Positions 19,201 through 34,200 of a stretch of DNA of 51,605 nt are shown piece by piece. The notes under the pieces are model-generated. The model searched no databases. It was not told where the DNA came from and saw nothing but the letters and a program-made list of their open reading frames with translations. The stretch lies in assembly GCA_947589345.1 (NCBI GenBank), contig CANQAC010000011.1, positions 1 through 51,605 of the forward strand. Direction: 5' to 3'. Position numbers and translations under genes: made by a program. Within the stretch, counting starts at the first letter, position 1; each line of letters starts with the position of its first letter. Source of the stretch: an uncultured Akkermansia sp. Lineage in GTDB: Bacteria > Verrucomicrobiota > Verrucomicrobiia > Verrucomicrobiales > Akkermansiaceae.

Positions 19201-22200
19201 CGTCAATCGTGATGGTGTAGGCAGCCTCCTGTGCCGCCGCCGCGAAAGCAACGTTGTTACCCTCCGCAAAGGCCTGGTAGCCCGCGCCGGTCTGCCATTC
19301 TTTATTTTGATCTTTTTCGTTGGCGTTCTTCCACGTGAGTTGACCATCCGGTTCACTAGCACCGCTGTTCTTGTTGTCCCAGGTGAGCGTGGCATCCGCG
19401 CTCATCTCCCACACTAGTTTGCCTTGGCTATCCAGACTGAACACGAAGTTGTTGGTAAGCGAGTCATTGTCGTCTCTCCAACCAATGAGGAAGCTGTCCC
19501 CACTGATACTGCTCAAGCCTTCCACCAGTTGGATGTTGCCGCTTCCCTTCGCGATAATCGCTTGGAGATTGCGCGCATCCAGCTGCAGGGTGAGGTGGTG
19601 ACTGTTAAACTCAAGCTTGCCGTCCGCACCGAACGCGAGGTTCGCAAATTGAGCTTGACTCACGTCGCCCATGACCAGCGTGGCTTCGTCCGAAAGAGCC
19701 AGGGTCGTGATGGTCAAGTCCTGCGTGCCGCCCAGCGTGGTCGTGCCGCCCAGCGTGAGCTTGGTGAGCGTGCTGCTACTCGCATCCACCGCCGTGATCG
19801 TCGACTCACCGGACAGCGTCAAGTTGCCGCTCTTACCCGCCAACGAGTCGATGGTCGCGTCCGTCAGTTCCAAAGTACCGCTGCCGCCCACCTCCACGGA
19901 GGTCCACCCTTTCTCCTTCGTCAGTGTCTGCGTGCCGCTGCCGCTGAACACCAAATTGCTCGCTTCCACCGTGCCACTGAAGGTTCCCCCTTGCGTACCG
20001 GAAAGCGTGAGCTTGCCGTTGCCGCCATTGATCGACAGCTTACCGGTGCCATTCAACGCACCCAAGGTGACATTGCTACCCGCCGTCACGGTGTGCGTTT
20101 CCGTATCCAGCAGACCGCCGAATCCTCCTTCGCCCGTGGAGAAGCTGGTAATGTCTCCCGTCACGTTCACCGTGCCCGAACCGGTCAGATCGGTGAGCGT
20201 ACCACCGCCGAAGTTCAAGATGCCGGTGCCATCCACCTTCGCCCCCGTCACCGTATTCCCGCCGGCAGTCAGCGTGAGGGTCGCACCTCCATCCACCGTC
20301 AAACCGTCCGTCGGGTCATCGCCGCCGCCGCCCAGCGTGACCGCGCCTTTCAGATCGTGCGTTCCGCCGGACACCGTGAGGCTGTCCGCCGTCAACGTGC
20401 CGGAGAAGTCGCTCTGCAGCGGCTTCCCTCCCCCACCGCCGGTGAGGGTCAGGTTCTTGCCTGTCGCATCCAGAGCCGTCCCGGTGCCTTTCAGCGCGCC
20501 TGCCTCCAGATCCTTCGTCCAGCTCAGCACGCCTCCGTCGTAGGTCAGCGTCCCGGTCACAGAAGCCTCCGCGCCGAGATCCACAGTGGCCTTCTCACCC
20601 ATGGTCAGATCGCCCTCCACGGTGTTGTGCGACGAGCCCGCCAAGGTCAACTTGCCGTCGACGCTCTTCATGTCGCCCATGTCGATGGTACCCACCGTCA
20701 CCTCCTGGATGGAATTGCTACCCACGGTCAGCTCACCGCCCGTCACCGAGAGGGTCTTCCCGCTCAGAACCAGCGTGGTGCCACTTCCATCACTTGTCGT
20801 TGTGAAGTCCAAAACGAGTTTGCCGCTTTGCACGGTCAAGGTATCGCCCGTGAATGCACCCTTCAAGGTGTACGTCTTGTCGTTCGTTCCGGCATACGTG
20901 AAGGCCACGTCGATCGTACCGCCGAACGAGCCGCCTTCACCGCCGTAAGTCAGGGTCAACTTGCCCGTTCCATCGATGCTGCCTCCTGTCTCTCCGTCAC
21001 CATTAAGCAAGTCAGCCGTGGTCAGGTCGCCGTTCAAGGTCAGTGCGGCGTCCTGAGCCACCGTCAGACTGGTGATGTCGCCGCCCGACTCCAGCTCAGC
21101 TGTGCCGCCCATCACCTTCAGGGCGCCCGTGAAGCCGTCGGCTCCTTCCTGGCCCAGAGCTTTCTTGAACGTCACCGTTCCGCCACCCACAGTCAAGTCA
21201 GCGCCCTCACTGCCCTTCACGGTGCCGTTGAAGTTCACCGTGCCGCTGAAGCTCGCCGCCTCCTGCAGATCCAGCGTACCGGTCACCGTCAAGCTATTGG
21301 TATCGCCTTCCTCCGCCGTGAAGGTGTAGTCCGCGGCGTCTTTCACGGTCATGTTCTTGGCCTCCACCGCGCCGGAGTACTCCACGGTGTGGTTGTTAGT
21401 CGCCGTGTTGTCGAAGATCACGCTGTCACTCTTCGCAAAGGCAAAGGTGTCGCCGTGGTCACCGACCTTCCAATCCTCATCGCCATTCGCATCCTCCCAA
21501 GTCTGGTTCTTTGTCCCGGTCCAGACCAATTCCTGACCGTCCAAATCTTCCAGCGTCAGGTAACCCTCGTTATCCAGGTACAGCGAATGACGACCTCCCA
21601 ACGCTTTTAAGGAGCTCTCATACCCCTCCAGCACGATGTTCTCGTGCCACGTCGCGTTGTTCTGCACGATGGCTCCGTTGAAGAGCTGCCACTTCTTGAG
21701 CTTGGTGTTCAGCCTATCCTCGGTCAAATTGTTCAGAACCGTCACCACGTCCCCAGAAATCTCGATCTTCAGCTGATTGGTGGCGCTCAAACCGTTCACA
21801 GTCTGCCCCAGCGTGAGCTTGGTGATCGTGCTGTCCTTGCCGTCAATCGTCAGCTTCAGCCCGTTCGTACTCGTCAGCGTCAGGTCGCCGAAGTCGTACG
21901 CACCCGCACCCAGGGTCAGATCCCCGCCCACGCTCAGGCTGCTGAGCTTCCCGCTCATCGCCGTGATCGTGCCGCCCTCCGACAGAACCAGATTGCCCGC
22001 TGCGGTGCTTAAGCCGTCTCCGGTTCCCGCCGTGAGCGAGCTGATGGTGCCGCTCTTGCTCACCGTGAGCGTGGCACCCGTCAAGGTCACACCGGTAGAG
22101 GTCCCTGTCAAGCCCTGCTCCAGCGTCAAGCTGCCTTTCGTCACGGTCAGCGTGCTGCCTCCGAAGGCCTGCGTCAAGGTGTACGCGTTGGCATCTGTGC

Positions 22201-25200
22201 CGCTGTACGTGAAGTTGCTGGTGATGGAGCCGCCAAACGAACCGCTCGCCTCGTCACCCGAGTAGGTCAGCATCCCGGTGCCGCCGATGACGCCCGTGCC
22301 GCTCAGCGTCTTGGCATCCAGAGCCGCGCTGTCGGAAATCGTGAGCGTACTGCTCCCCACATTCAGCGTGCCGATCGAGTTGCCCGTGTCAGTCAGGGTG
22401 GCATCATGACCCAGAGTCAGGGTCGCGCCTTCGCCGTCCAGCCCGGTCAAATTCGCCTCCGTGGTGCTTCCGCCGCCCAGAACCAACTCAGCCCCGCTGC
22501 TCAGCACGACCTTGTCCAGATCCAGAGTCTTGCCATCCAGCGTCTGCTTGCCGCCCTGCAGGGTCAGCTCCAGATTGCTCACCGTGCCGGAGTAGGTCGC
22601 ATCGTTGTTGTACGATGATCCATCCTCACCCTTCGTTCCCGTGAGGGTGAGAGCCCCGGTCAAGGAGCCACTGTCGCCCGTCAACGTCGCCGCGCTCAAC
22701 GGGGTCTTGCCGCCCGCCGCATCTCCGGCGGTGACATTTCCCGTAGCCTTCAACGCGCCGCTCGTCGTACCGGTCAGGGTGATCTTTCCCTTCGCTTCCA
22801 GTTCGCCGGCCTTCGAGGCTTCACTGCTCAGATCAACCTTCAGGCCGCTGCCGTCGCCCTCCAGGCTGCCGCCGGCCTCCCCTACCTTGACGGCTGCCTC
22901 ACCCGCCGCGGTCAGACTGCCGCCCTCCAGGATGATGGTTCCGCTGTAGGTATTCGTCGCCAAATCCGTTCCCACGTCCATCGTGCCCTTCAGGGTGAGG
23001 TCTCCGTCGCCGCTCAACGCGCCGGTCACGGTCGTCGTCACGTCGAACGTCGCCGCCTCACCCAGCATCAGGCTATCCACGGTGAGAGAATCGTTCGGGT
23101 CACCCGCCTTCCCGCTGAAGCTGTAGCCCGTTCCCAACACGGTCATGCTGCCTGCAACGACCGCGCCGTTCACCTGCACAGCCTTGTTCTTGACGTCCAC
23201 ATTGTCGCCGTATTGAGCCGCAAAGACCACGTCCTGCTTGGCGTCCAGCGTCCCGTTGGTGAACGCCACATTCATGCCGCCCGCGTCGGCAGCCCCCTGG
23301 AACCAGTCGGGGTCAGAGCTGCTGGCATCCCAATTCTCAGTCGTGCCGTTCCAGGTGAGTGCGCCCTTCAGCTCCTCGTAGTGCAACGTGCCGTCGCTAC
23401 CCAGGTACAGGGTGTAACCAGTCTCCCTGTGCGACGTGTCGAGCGTGATCAGGTCTTGCCAACCATCACCGAGGCCACTTCCCTTGAACACCTGCCACGT
23501 ACCGCCCGCTTGCGTGATTTGCGTGAGGATGTCGCTCGACAGCTCCAGCGTCAGGGTGTATTTGCCTTCTCCCCCCGTCGCCGTCACGTCCTCCAGACCC
23601 GTCAGCGTGATGCTCGAGCTGCTCAGGTTGCTTGAGCTCAGACCCGAGAAGTTCAGCGTGGCATTGCTCGTCAGGGACAAGGCGCCGAAGCTGTACGACA
23701 CACCGCCCTTCAAGTTCAGGTCGCCGCCGAGACTCAGGCTCGTCAGGCTGCCGCTCATGGCGTCGATGGTCGCGCCTTTCGTCAGCGCGAGTTTGCCCGT
23801 GCCGCTCAGGCTCGTGATGTGACCGCCCTCGGCCAGCGTCAGCGTGCTATCACTGGCGCCGCTCACGGTGAGAGCCGCTCCGTTCGTCCCGCCAAAGGCC
23901 GCCTTCAAGGTCACATCCGCCGATCCGGCGTGAGCCAGGTTCGACTCAATGGCAACCTGCACGTCGTTCAACGCCTTGCTGTTGTTCAGGGTCAGCGTGC
24001 CGCCGCCGGTGACCTTGCCACCGTTCGAGCCGTCAAGCTTGCTCGTGGCGAGATCGCCGTTCAGCGTCAGACTGCTCGTCTCGACGTCCAAGGTTCCGAT
24101 CGTGTTCGTACCATCCGGAGTCGCAGCGTTCACCGCCGCATCCCCTGTCAGGGTCAAGGTACCCGTACCGCTCAGGTTCGCCACACTGCCGCCGGCGAGC
24201 GTCAAGGAGCCGTCCACAGCGGCTTCGTTCACCGTGCCATTCACGGTCAACGCGCCCCTCTGTTTCACGTCCGCTTTCGTGATGGTACCATCCGTGTCCG
24301 TCAAGATCTGCGATGCCTCACTGCTGTCGCCATCCACGGTGATGGTCAAATCCTTCACGGTTCCGTCGAAGCTGCCGCCTGTACCCGTCACGGTGATGCT
24401 GCCGGTGAGGACGCTATCCGCATCACCGATCACACCCGCCACGCTCAGGTCGTTGCCGCTCAGCGTGGCATTCTCCAGATTCACCGTCGCCTTGGTTGTG
24501 CCGGAGAGAGCGAACTCACTCGTCACCGTTTCACTCTGGTGACCGGTCAGCTTCAGCGTGGCGCCCGCAGTATCTCCCGCGAGTTCCGCCGTCAGCTTGC
24601 TGCTCGCCGTATTGCCCAGCGTGAGGGAGCCGCCGCTGCTGCCCACCGTCACCGTGCCGAGCGAGCTGTCGCCCGCACCGTTCACCGTGAAGCTGCCGCC
24701 CGTCAGATTCAGATTCAGGTTGCTATTATCGACGGTGTTGGTCAGCGTCAGACTGCCGGTCGTGCCGTCCAGCGTCACGGTTCCCTGACCCTTCACGCTC
24801 TCGCCCACGGTCACACCGGTCTGGAAGGTCACCAACGCCGGCGTGTCAATCTCGTCCCCATCCTCGCTCGTCGAGCCGAGGATCAAGTTCGTCACCGTCA
24901 GGGAGTCCCCTTCGGTATCCTTATTCGCAAAGGTGTAGCCATCCTTCTCCACGGTGAGATCGGCCGCCGCCACCTTGCCGGAAATCTGCACGGTCGCGCT
25001 GTCGCCGCTACCTAACCCGTCCGCACCGAAGATCGCGCTGTCGCCCGAACCAAATGCCACATTCTCCTTCCAGTCGGCTGCTTGATTGCCCTGAGCTTCC
25101 CAAGTGCCATCATTGCCACCGTTCGTCCACGTCAAGGTCGACGTCTGAAGTTTGTACACGAGCTTGCCCTCGTTGGTAAGCTCCAGCGTGTGGTGAGCGT

Positions 25201-28200
25201 CTAACCCGAGACCATCCATGTTGGTCAGCTCCATGGAATCAAGCCAACCCGAATTCCACCCCGTCCCGAAGAGGTCGTACGTGAACTCCTGGTTCAGGTG
25301 CCCTGCCAGCGCGCTCACGTCGATGAGCAACTTATACTCTGTCGAGAATCCTGTGAAGCCGGAGAGCAGTAGCTGCAGGCCCGTGCTTCCCGCCGTCAGA
25401 CTGCTGACGTCACCCAGCTTGATGGTAGCGGAGTTAGCGCTGTCGCCCGTCAGGCTGCCCAGATTGAGCGACGTCGTGACCGCGCTCAGGTCGAGCGTAG
25501 TCCCTTCACCTTTCAGCGTCAGGCTCGTCAGACTGCCCGTCACCTTGTTCAGCGTCAAGGTCGTGCCATCCACGGTGATCGTGCCCGCCGCCGCCAAATT
25601 CGACAAGCTCAGTGTCGCCGCGCTCACGTTCAACGCGGCGCTCCCGCTCATGGTCAGCGTGCCGCCGAAATCACCGCCGCCTTTCACATCCAGCGTCGTG
25701 CCGGTCACCTTCAGCTCGACCGTCTTGCCCTGCTGCGGCGTCGTGCCGCTCAAGGCACCCTCAATGCTCGATTCAGCCCCGCTGAACTCGAGAACGCCCT
25801 CCTCCACCGTCACGTCGCCTTTCAGCGTCGCCTTCTGCAACACCTGCGTCCCCGCCCCCTGCTTCACCAAGTTGATGTATTGGTCGGTCTCCAACCCATC
25901 CAAGGTGTAGGAACCACTGCTCGCCACGTTGACGTTCAGCGAGTGGTCACTGGTATCCGTGGCCGAAATCTTGCGGTATCTGCCGCTATTAAGGCCCCCT
26001 CCGTTATTACTCTGGTAAGCGCTGTCATGCTGCAAACCGCCCACAGTGAGATTTGCACCTGCACCCAAAGCGATCTGCGCTCCCCACTGGCTCATCACCA
26101 GCGCGCTCTTCAAGTCGCCGCCCGCATTCAGGGTCAGAGTATAGTGTGGTGTGCCCGCAGCACCGTCATTTCTCGCCGTCGCCACATACAGCGTACCGCC
26201 GGCTTCGGCGTAAATCTTCTTGTCCAAGGTGAAGTTCGCACCATCCAGTTGCAAGGTGCCGCTCAGGATCTTCAACTCGTTGTCAAAGCCGGTCGTACCG
26301 CCCTTCACCGTGATCTTCTTCCCTTCGGCCACTCCGAGTCCCACCCCGATGCCGGCGCCAAATCCATCTACACCTTCGACTACACCAACACCGTACTTGA
26401 CGAGGAAGTCAGCCCAATGATCGTAAGTGATATCATTCGTCTCTCCTGTCGCATCCCAGGTGTACCACACGGTCTCGCTAGTCGCGCTAGTGCTGCGGCT
26501 CACCTTGTGACCGGCTCCGCCATTCGCACTCTTGAAGGTGAGGTCGCCGCCCAACACGAGCTCGGCATTTGTGCCCTCATAGGCCTCGAATGTGAGAGTT
26601 CCGATGCTTCCCGCCGTGCCGTCCACCCCATCAATCGTGAGCTTGGAAGCTTGGATGTCAAGAGTTCCAGCGCCGCTGACGGTTCCATGGATCACGTGTC
26701 CTTTTACGCTTTCTTCCTTGTTCACCGACAAGTGCAAGGAGCTATTCGAGGCAATTTCCACATCGCCGTACAACTCAAAATCACCATAACCGATGTTGAA
26801 CTTTTGCGTTTTATCTGTATTCGAATATGCAACTTTCAGATCCACGTCTTTTTCTGCAGAACCAAGGGTCAAGCTGCCCCAGAAAGACTGCTCACTCGCG
26901 AAGTTCAGTTCCAATTTCACCGGATCTCCCGATGACGTACCGGAAACGATGCTCACGTCCTCTTCCAACGGCCCCTTCTTGGTGACGTTATCCGGCCACG
27001 CTCCTGCCGTCAGGTTGTTCAGGGTCAAATTCCCACCCAAAGTCAGGGTAGTCTCCCCTGTCCCGTCGGAGAACTTGAGCGTTCCCAGCGTGCCGCCGTT
27101 AGTCAGGGTGAGACTGCTGCCCTTGAGCTCCAGCGTACCCGTAGATTGCGCCAGGGTTGTGATCGTTGCACCGGAGGCATCCGAGAACGTGAGCGTTCCC
27201 GTGATGGTCGCGCTCGTGATGGAAGCGTCCTCCCCGCTGAAGGTCTGGTTCGCACTCCCGCCCACCGTGATGGTCAGCCCATTCACCGTGCCGCCGAAGT
27301 CAGCCCCCGTCCCGGTCACGGTCAAATCGCCGGAGAGCGTGCCGGTCGTGCCGGTCACACCCGTGACGCTCAAGTTATTTCCGGTCAGCTTGGAATTGTC
27401 GAGAGCCACCTGACCGCTCGTCGTCCCGGAGAGCGTGAATGCGCTGGTCGTTGCGTCCGCACCCTTCAGCGTCATTGCGTCCGCACCCTTCAGCGTCAGC
27501 TTGCCGCTGTTGGTCTCACCCAACGTCGCCGCAAAGCTGCTGCCGCTCGCCAGCTCGATGCTCGCATCGCCGCTCACCGTGAGCGTCTTGTCATCCCCCA
27601 GCTTGTGATCACCCGTCGCGGAAAGCACGAGATTCGCTCCCGAACCCAGCGCCAGGTCGCCGCTCCAGCTACTCGCCGCACCCAACACCTGCGTCGTCAA
27701 GGTGAACGTCCCGCCCAGCGTCAGCTTGCCCGCTCCGCTCAGAGCACCGCTCACCGTGGTGTCCACGTTGAAGGTCACATCCGCGGCGTCACTGTTCAAC
27801 CCGAGGGTCAGGCTGCTCACCGTCAGAGAGTCACCGGTGTCATTCGGGTCAAAGGTGTAGCCGCTCTTCTCGACCGCCATAGCCCCGGCGGTCAGCGCAC
27901 CTTCCACCTTCACCGTCGCGGCGCTTTCCATCAGACCTTCATCACCGAAGGCGACCTGATCATTCGCCTCAAAGTAGCCCTTCACCCAGTCGCTCTCGTC
28001 GTTATCAAGCTGCCACACGCCGTCCTCCGTTTCCTTCGACCAGCGCAGCGCACCGTCCACGACGTCGTACGCCAGCCGGCCATCCTCCCTGAGGTGCAGC
28101 ACGTGCTTGCTGTCCTGCGTGATACTTTCCGTGCCGGTCAAGTCGATGGAAGACAAGCAACCTTCCCCGAGGGCGGAGCTAAAGAGCTGGTATTCGAAAG

Positions 28201-31200
28201 CGTTTGTCTTGTTCGTCAGAGCGCTCAGGTCGAGCTGAAGCTTGTGGGACGCATCAAAGGAACTCAGCGTCGTAAGGCTCAACTGCAAGCCCGTTGTTCC
28301 CGCTACAAGACCCGCCTGCGACACATCGCTCAGCTTGATCGTCGCGCCGTGTTGCCCGTCACCGGCCAAGGTCCCCAACGTGAGTCCCGTCGTGACTTCG
28401 CTCAAGTCAAGTTTCGCATCCGCGCCTTTCAGGTTCAGACTGCTCAAGCTGCCGTCGCCCCCAACCGTGCCCAACTTCAAGGTCGTGCCGTCCACCGTGA
28501 TCGCGCCTTTCGTGGCGGAGGCATCGATCACCAGATTCGACAGGGTCAGCGTCGAGGTTCCGCTCACGTTCAGCGCGGCATTCTCGCCGGTCAGCGTCAG
28601 CGTGCCCGTGAACTCACCGCCACCCTGAACACTCAGCGTCGTGTTGTCCACCTTCAACTGAGAGTTAGCAGCATTCTCGCCGTCAGCGCTCAGCGCGCCC
28701 GTGATGGCGGCTGCCGCACCGGAGAAGTTCAGCGAACCTCCGCTCATGGTCACATCACCGCCCAGCGTGGCGCCGCCGGAGAAGCTCAGCGTGCCGTCCT
28801 TCTGCACCTTCACATCCTTGCCGGAGAACGACTGCGTGAAGGTCTGGTTGCCCTTCTGCATGGTCAGCGACACATTCGTTCCGCTGATCGTGCCGTCAAA
28901 GCTGTGCGCACTCGACGTCGTTGCGCCGTCATTCAGGGTCAGCGTCGCGCCTTCGGCTTTGGTGAAGCTCAGCGAGCCGCCGCCCTCCAGTCCGCCCAGG
29001 GTCAGGTCACCTGCCGCCGTCGCCTTGCCATCGGCGCCCGGTTCAGCATCCTTCTGCAAGGTCAGCACACCGCCGAAGCCGCCCTCACCCGTGGCGAGGC
29101 TCGACACCGTTCCGGTGATGGTCACCCCACCCGTGCCGGTCAAGCCAGCCAACGTGCCGCCCTCAATGTTCAGCGTGCCGTCCACATCCGCCTCCGTCAC
29201 AGCATTGCTCGTCCCGCTCAGGGTCAGGGCGCCCGCCACAGTGGCTTTCGTCACACCCGCATCTTTCAAGGACTGGCTCGCGCCTCCGTTCACCGTGATG
29301 GTCAGACCCGTCGTCGTGCCGGAGAAGTTGCCGCCCGTACCCGTGATCGTGATGTTGCCACCCAGCGTGCCCGCCGTTCCGTTGACGCCTTTCACCTTCA
29401 ATCCCGTCGTCGCGTCACCGGTCAGGATCACGTCCGTCCCGTTCAGCTTGACGCTCCCCTTGCTCTCTCCGCTCAGGGTAAAGCTCCCGCCGGTCAATTC
29501 CAACTCGCCCGCTCCATCTGCACCCGCCAGCGTGCCAGTCAAACTCGTCCCGGCATTGATGCTGCCGCCGCTTGCACCGACGGTCAGCTTGCCGCCCGTG
29601 CCCAGGGTGTTCGCCCCGGTGAGCGTCAGCGTACCGCCATCCACGCTCAGCGTGCCCGTGAAGTTGTTCAGGACGCTCTCCAGCGCCAGCGTGCCGCCCT
29701 CCGTACCCAGCGTGCCGGTGTAGCTGCTCACGCTGCCGATGGTCACGTTGCCGTCTGTTCCCGCCAGCATGGAGTTGCCGACGCCACCGCTCAAGCTGGT
29801 GATGTCCGCCGTGATCTGCAGCTCAGCCGACCCATTCTCGCCCATCGCCCATTCACCCACCGTCAGGGTCGTGGTCGCGCTGGTATCCTTCTTGAAGGTG
29901 AAGAGTCCGTCCTTCACGGTCACCTTGTCGGAGGCGATATTCTCCCCGCTCAGCGTCACGACGTTTGACGCATCGCCCGCACCGCTGCCTTCAAAGGAAA
30001 CCTTATCATGGGCGCTGAACTCGGCGGTCGCATCCGTCCATTCGCCACAATCCAGCGACCACGCAAACTCATCGTCGCTCGAGGCATCCCACTTCAGCTC
30101 AGCCGCCCCGCGGATGAACACGATCTTGCCGTTCTCCACCTCCCAGCTCCAGCGCGAAACCTCCGAGCTGTTCTCATCCGTGAACGCAAAGTTGAAGATG
30201 TCATCCAAGCTCTCCTTGGTCAGACCACTCAGTCCCGTTGCATCCTTGAAGAGGTCATACGTGTACTCGTTATTTCCGTCTCCACCCGCCGTGAGCGTCA
30301 TGATCTCCTCCACGCTCAGGTTTACGGTCACCGGTCCGCCCGTCACCGACAGACTCGCCATGCCCTCAGCGAAGTGGACGCCGGAGTCATCATTGCCAAC
30401 ATGAATGGTGAGCGAGCCGCCGTTGCTCGCCAGACCTGTGACATCCAGCGTGCCGGAGGTCAATTCCAGATTGTCTTCCAGAGTGAGGGTTCCCAGCTTG
30501 CCGCTCACCTCACCGGTCACCTTCATGGCTCCGGTGATGGTCAGGTTGCCGCCGGTCGACCTCCCGCCGGTCAGGCTCTCCATGGAGCCGCTCGTCAGGC
30601 TCAGCGTGCCTCCCTGCAAGTTCACGGCTCCCCAGTCCTGGCCCTCCTCCGCCGTGAAGGTGTGCGTGCCGGAGCCGGTGATGGTCAGCCCGACTTTCGC
30701 GCCGTCACCACCGTCCTTCACCGAGAGCGCGCCGCTGAAGCTGCCGCCTTCGCCGGTCAGGGTCAGCGTGCCGTGACCGTTCTCCAGTTCGAGATCGCCG
30801 GAACCGCTCAATCCGCCCAAGCTCAAGTCACCCTTGCCGGTCACGGTCTGCCCGTTCACATTCAGCGTGCCCGTGAAACTCCCTCCATCCTTGCCGGTGC
30901 TGAGTTCAAAAGTTCCCGTCGCTTTCACTGTACCCTTGCCGGTGAGCTGGCTCAGACTCCCCGCACCCATGTTCAGTGTGCCGTCCACCGCCGCTTCCGA
31001 CACCGTGCCGGAGAGCGTCAGCTCACCCGCCGCCTTTGAACCTGCCTCTTCCCCTGTACTGCCCTTGACATCAACCTTGGTAAATGTTCCGTCTGCATCC
31101 GTGAACGTCTGGCTCGCGTCCGACTCCACCGTCACCGTCAAGCCATCCACCGTGCCGGAGAAGCTGTTGCTCTCATCGCTGCCCGTGATGGTGATGCTGC

Positions 31201-34200
31201 CGCTCAACGTGCTTGGTGAACCCGTTGTTCCATCCTTCACGCCCGACACACTCAAGCTGTCACCCTTCACGGTCGCGCCGCTATCCACGACCAACGCGCC
31301 CGACGTCTCGCCACCCAGATTCAAGGTACCCTGCGCCGTGAGGTCGCCGGTGCTGCCTTTGGCAAGCTTGGCGGTCAAACCATCCGGCGTCTCCCCTGTC
31401 GTGCTGCCGTTCAACGTGCCGCTGCCCTTCACGGTGAGGTCATTCTTCAACGAACCGCTCGCCGTCAAGCTGCCGCCGTCCTTCAAGGTCACCGCGCCGG
31501 TGTAGCCGTTGGGGTCACCGGTCAGCTTTTCCGTCACGGTCAAGGAGCCTGTCAGGGTGAGGCCGCCCTTGCCCGTCAACGAGCCGGTCACGGTCGTCGT
31601 CACACCGAACTTCGCATCCGCATTCAGCGTCAAGTCGCCCAATACGTCAATCGAAGCGCCGGAGCCCTTGAACTCGTAGGTCTTATTTGAGCCCGGATCG
31701 TCCACAGTCATATTCCCGACACTCCGAGCGCCAACGACCGTAATGGTGGTTTCTCCCACACCATCTGAGCCGAACACCACATTGTCGCCAGCCTTAAACG
31801 CCGTCGTTCCGGTCAACTTCCCGGTGGCTGTATCCGAGATGTTCCAATCTTGACCGTCGTTCTCTTCACCCCACTGAGAGTTCGTTCCATTCCACTTCAG
31901 CTCACCATCGAGCTGCGTGTACTTGAGTGTACCGTCAGTGTTCAGTGTCAGGATGTAGCGATCCTCGTGCAAGTAGCCGTCCAGCGTCACCTTGTCCGTC
32001 CAATTTCCCTTATCCGCAAAGAGCGTCGCTCCATCCAGCTTGGCCAAATCATCATGACTTTGGAATCCCGACAAATCGATGCTCAGCGTGCCGCTCGCCA
32101 GCGAACCATCCGCCAGCGTCAGAGCCGTCAGGGTGTCGGTACCGGATCCGGTCAGCCCGACCTTAATGGTCGCGGACGTACCGCTCAGGGTCACCACGCC
32201 CAAATTCGCCGCTGCCAGCTTGCTCAAATCGAGGGACGCGTCGTTCGCCAGGGTCAATGCGGTCAAACTGCCGGTCATGGCTTCCACACTCACGGAACCC
32301 GTCACCGCCAACGCGCGAGTCGAGCCGACGCCGGTCGCATCCAACTCGGTCAGCGTCCCGCCTTGGGTCAGGCTCAACGTGCCGTTGGTCAGGGTCACCT
32401 TGTCAACCGTGACACTTGCCCCGCTCAGGGTCAGACTGCCCGTCGTCACGGTCATCTCCGCTAGATCGGTGTGGGTCAGTTCCAGACTGCCCGAGGCGTT
32501 CACCTCAACATTCCCCGTCACCGCACCCGTCAGCTCGGTTGCCGCGGAGCCGGTGTACTTCAGCGCGCTGCTGATGGCGTTGTCAAATTCCTTTGACGAA
32601 GCATCCGTCCCCGTGGTCAGTTCGAGCGTGCCTTGACCATCAACCGAGCCAGAACCCGCCAGCATCGCCGCCTTCAGGGTCTTGTCCCTCGTGGTGGTCA
32701 GATTGCCGGTCAGCGTGAGCGTGCCGGTCACCTCACCGTCCGCCAAGGTCGCGTTGCTTGCCCCGATGGTCAAGTTCCCCGCGTTCACCGTGCCGGTGTA
32801 GTTCGCCTGCGTGAGCGTGAGCGTCTTGTTCGTCGCATCCAGCACGCCGCCCGTACCGGTCAGGTTACTCACGGTCGCGTTCGCTCCCAGCGTCAGCTTG
32901 CCGCCGCTCACCGTCGTTGTTTTGCCCAAACTTGTCGCCGCACTCAGGATCAGCTCGCCGTTCTGCACGGTCACATCGCTCAAGCCCGTATCCTTGCTCA
33001 CGGTCAGTTTGGCATTCTGACCCTTACCATTCATCGTGAGCGCGCCGCCCACCGCGTTCGTACCATCCAGCGTGAATTCCCCGGTGCCGGTGTACTCCAG
33101 CGCAGCGGATATCGAGCCGCTGTAAGTTCCCGTCGTTTCCTCGTCGTAATCCAAAATCAGCTTGCCCGAGCCGTCGATCGTTCCTGTGCCGTCCAAATCG
33201 CTCGCGGTGAGATTCGTTCCCGTCGCTTCCAGAGTCAGGGTCTTGCTGGCGCCCACATCCAACGTGCCGATTGTGTGCTCGCCGGCAGCGCTCAGCGTCA
33301 CCCCGGTCTGTACCGACAGTTCACCCGTGCCGCTCAACAAGCCGCTCACGGTCTGACTCGCCGCGCCGGACGCGCCGCCCAAGGTCAGCTTGCCGTGCTC
33401 CTTCACCTCCACAGCCGCCAAAGTCGTGTCGCCCGTGAAGGTCTGCTGCGCCTCATTCTCTCCATCACCGATGGTCAGCTTACCCCCCAAGTTCACCTTC
33501 CCCGCAAAGCTGTTGGCCTCACTATCCCCCGTGATGGTCAGGTCAGCGTCGCTCTCACTCGTCACCTCGCCGCGCGATCCGCCAGCGCTATAGTAACCGT
33601 GCTGCAAGCCGCCGATGGAGAGATCCTTCTTGCCGACCACGAGCTTCTCGGAACGTCCTGTGTTACCGGAGCCTGCCGTCATCCAATCGATAGCGCCCTT
33701 CATCGTGCCGTCCAGCGTGAGCGTACCGCTGCCCACGCCCATCTGCACCGTCCCCGTGCCCGTACCACCTACGGAGGCGGAGAACGTTCCCGTCACCGTC
33801 AGGGTGGCAGCATCGCTGTTGGAGAAGGTCAGGGTGTTGCCCGTGCCGCCCTTCACGCTCAATTCGCCGCCGCTCAGGGTGAGCCTGCCGTTGCTGATAT
33901 CCGCGCCCAACGTCAGTTTACCGTTCGTCAGCACTTCCAGCGTGGCCTTGCCGGCCGTGTCCGTTATCTCTCCGGCAATGGTCGTCGTGTTGGCAAACTG
34001 CAAGGTCGTGCTCTTATCGGACGTGTTGATGTTCAGGCTCTCGATGCTCAACGCGTCTCCCGTGAACTGGTAGCTGCCGTCCTCCACCGTCACCTTGCCC
34101 ACATCCAAATCGTCGTCATCGCCCGCTTTCGTCACGGTCACCGTGATGGTGCCACTTGCCTTGCCGGCCAGCGTGACGTTCTGCTCTTCCGCAAAGGGCG

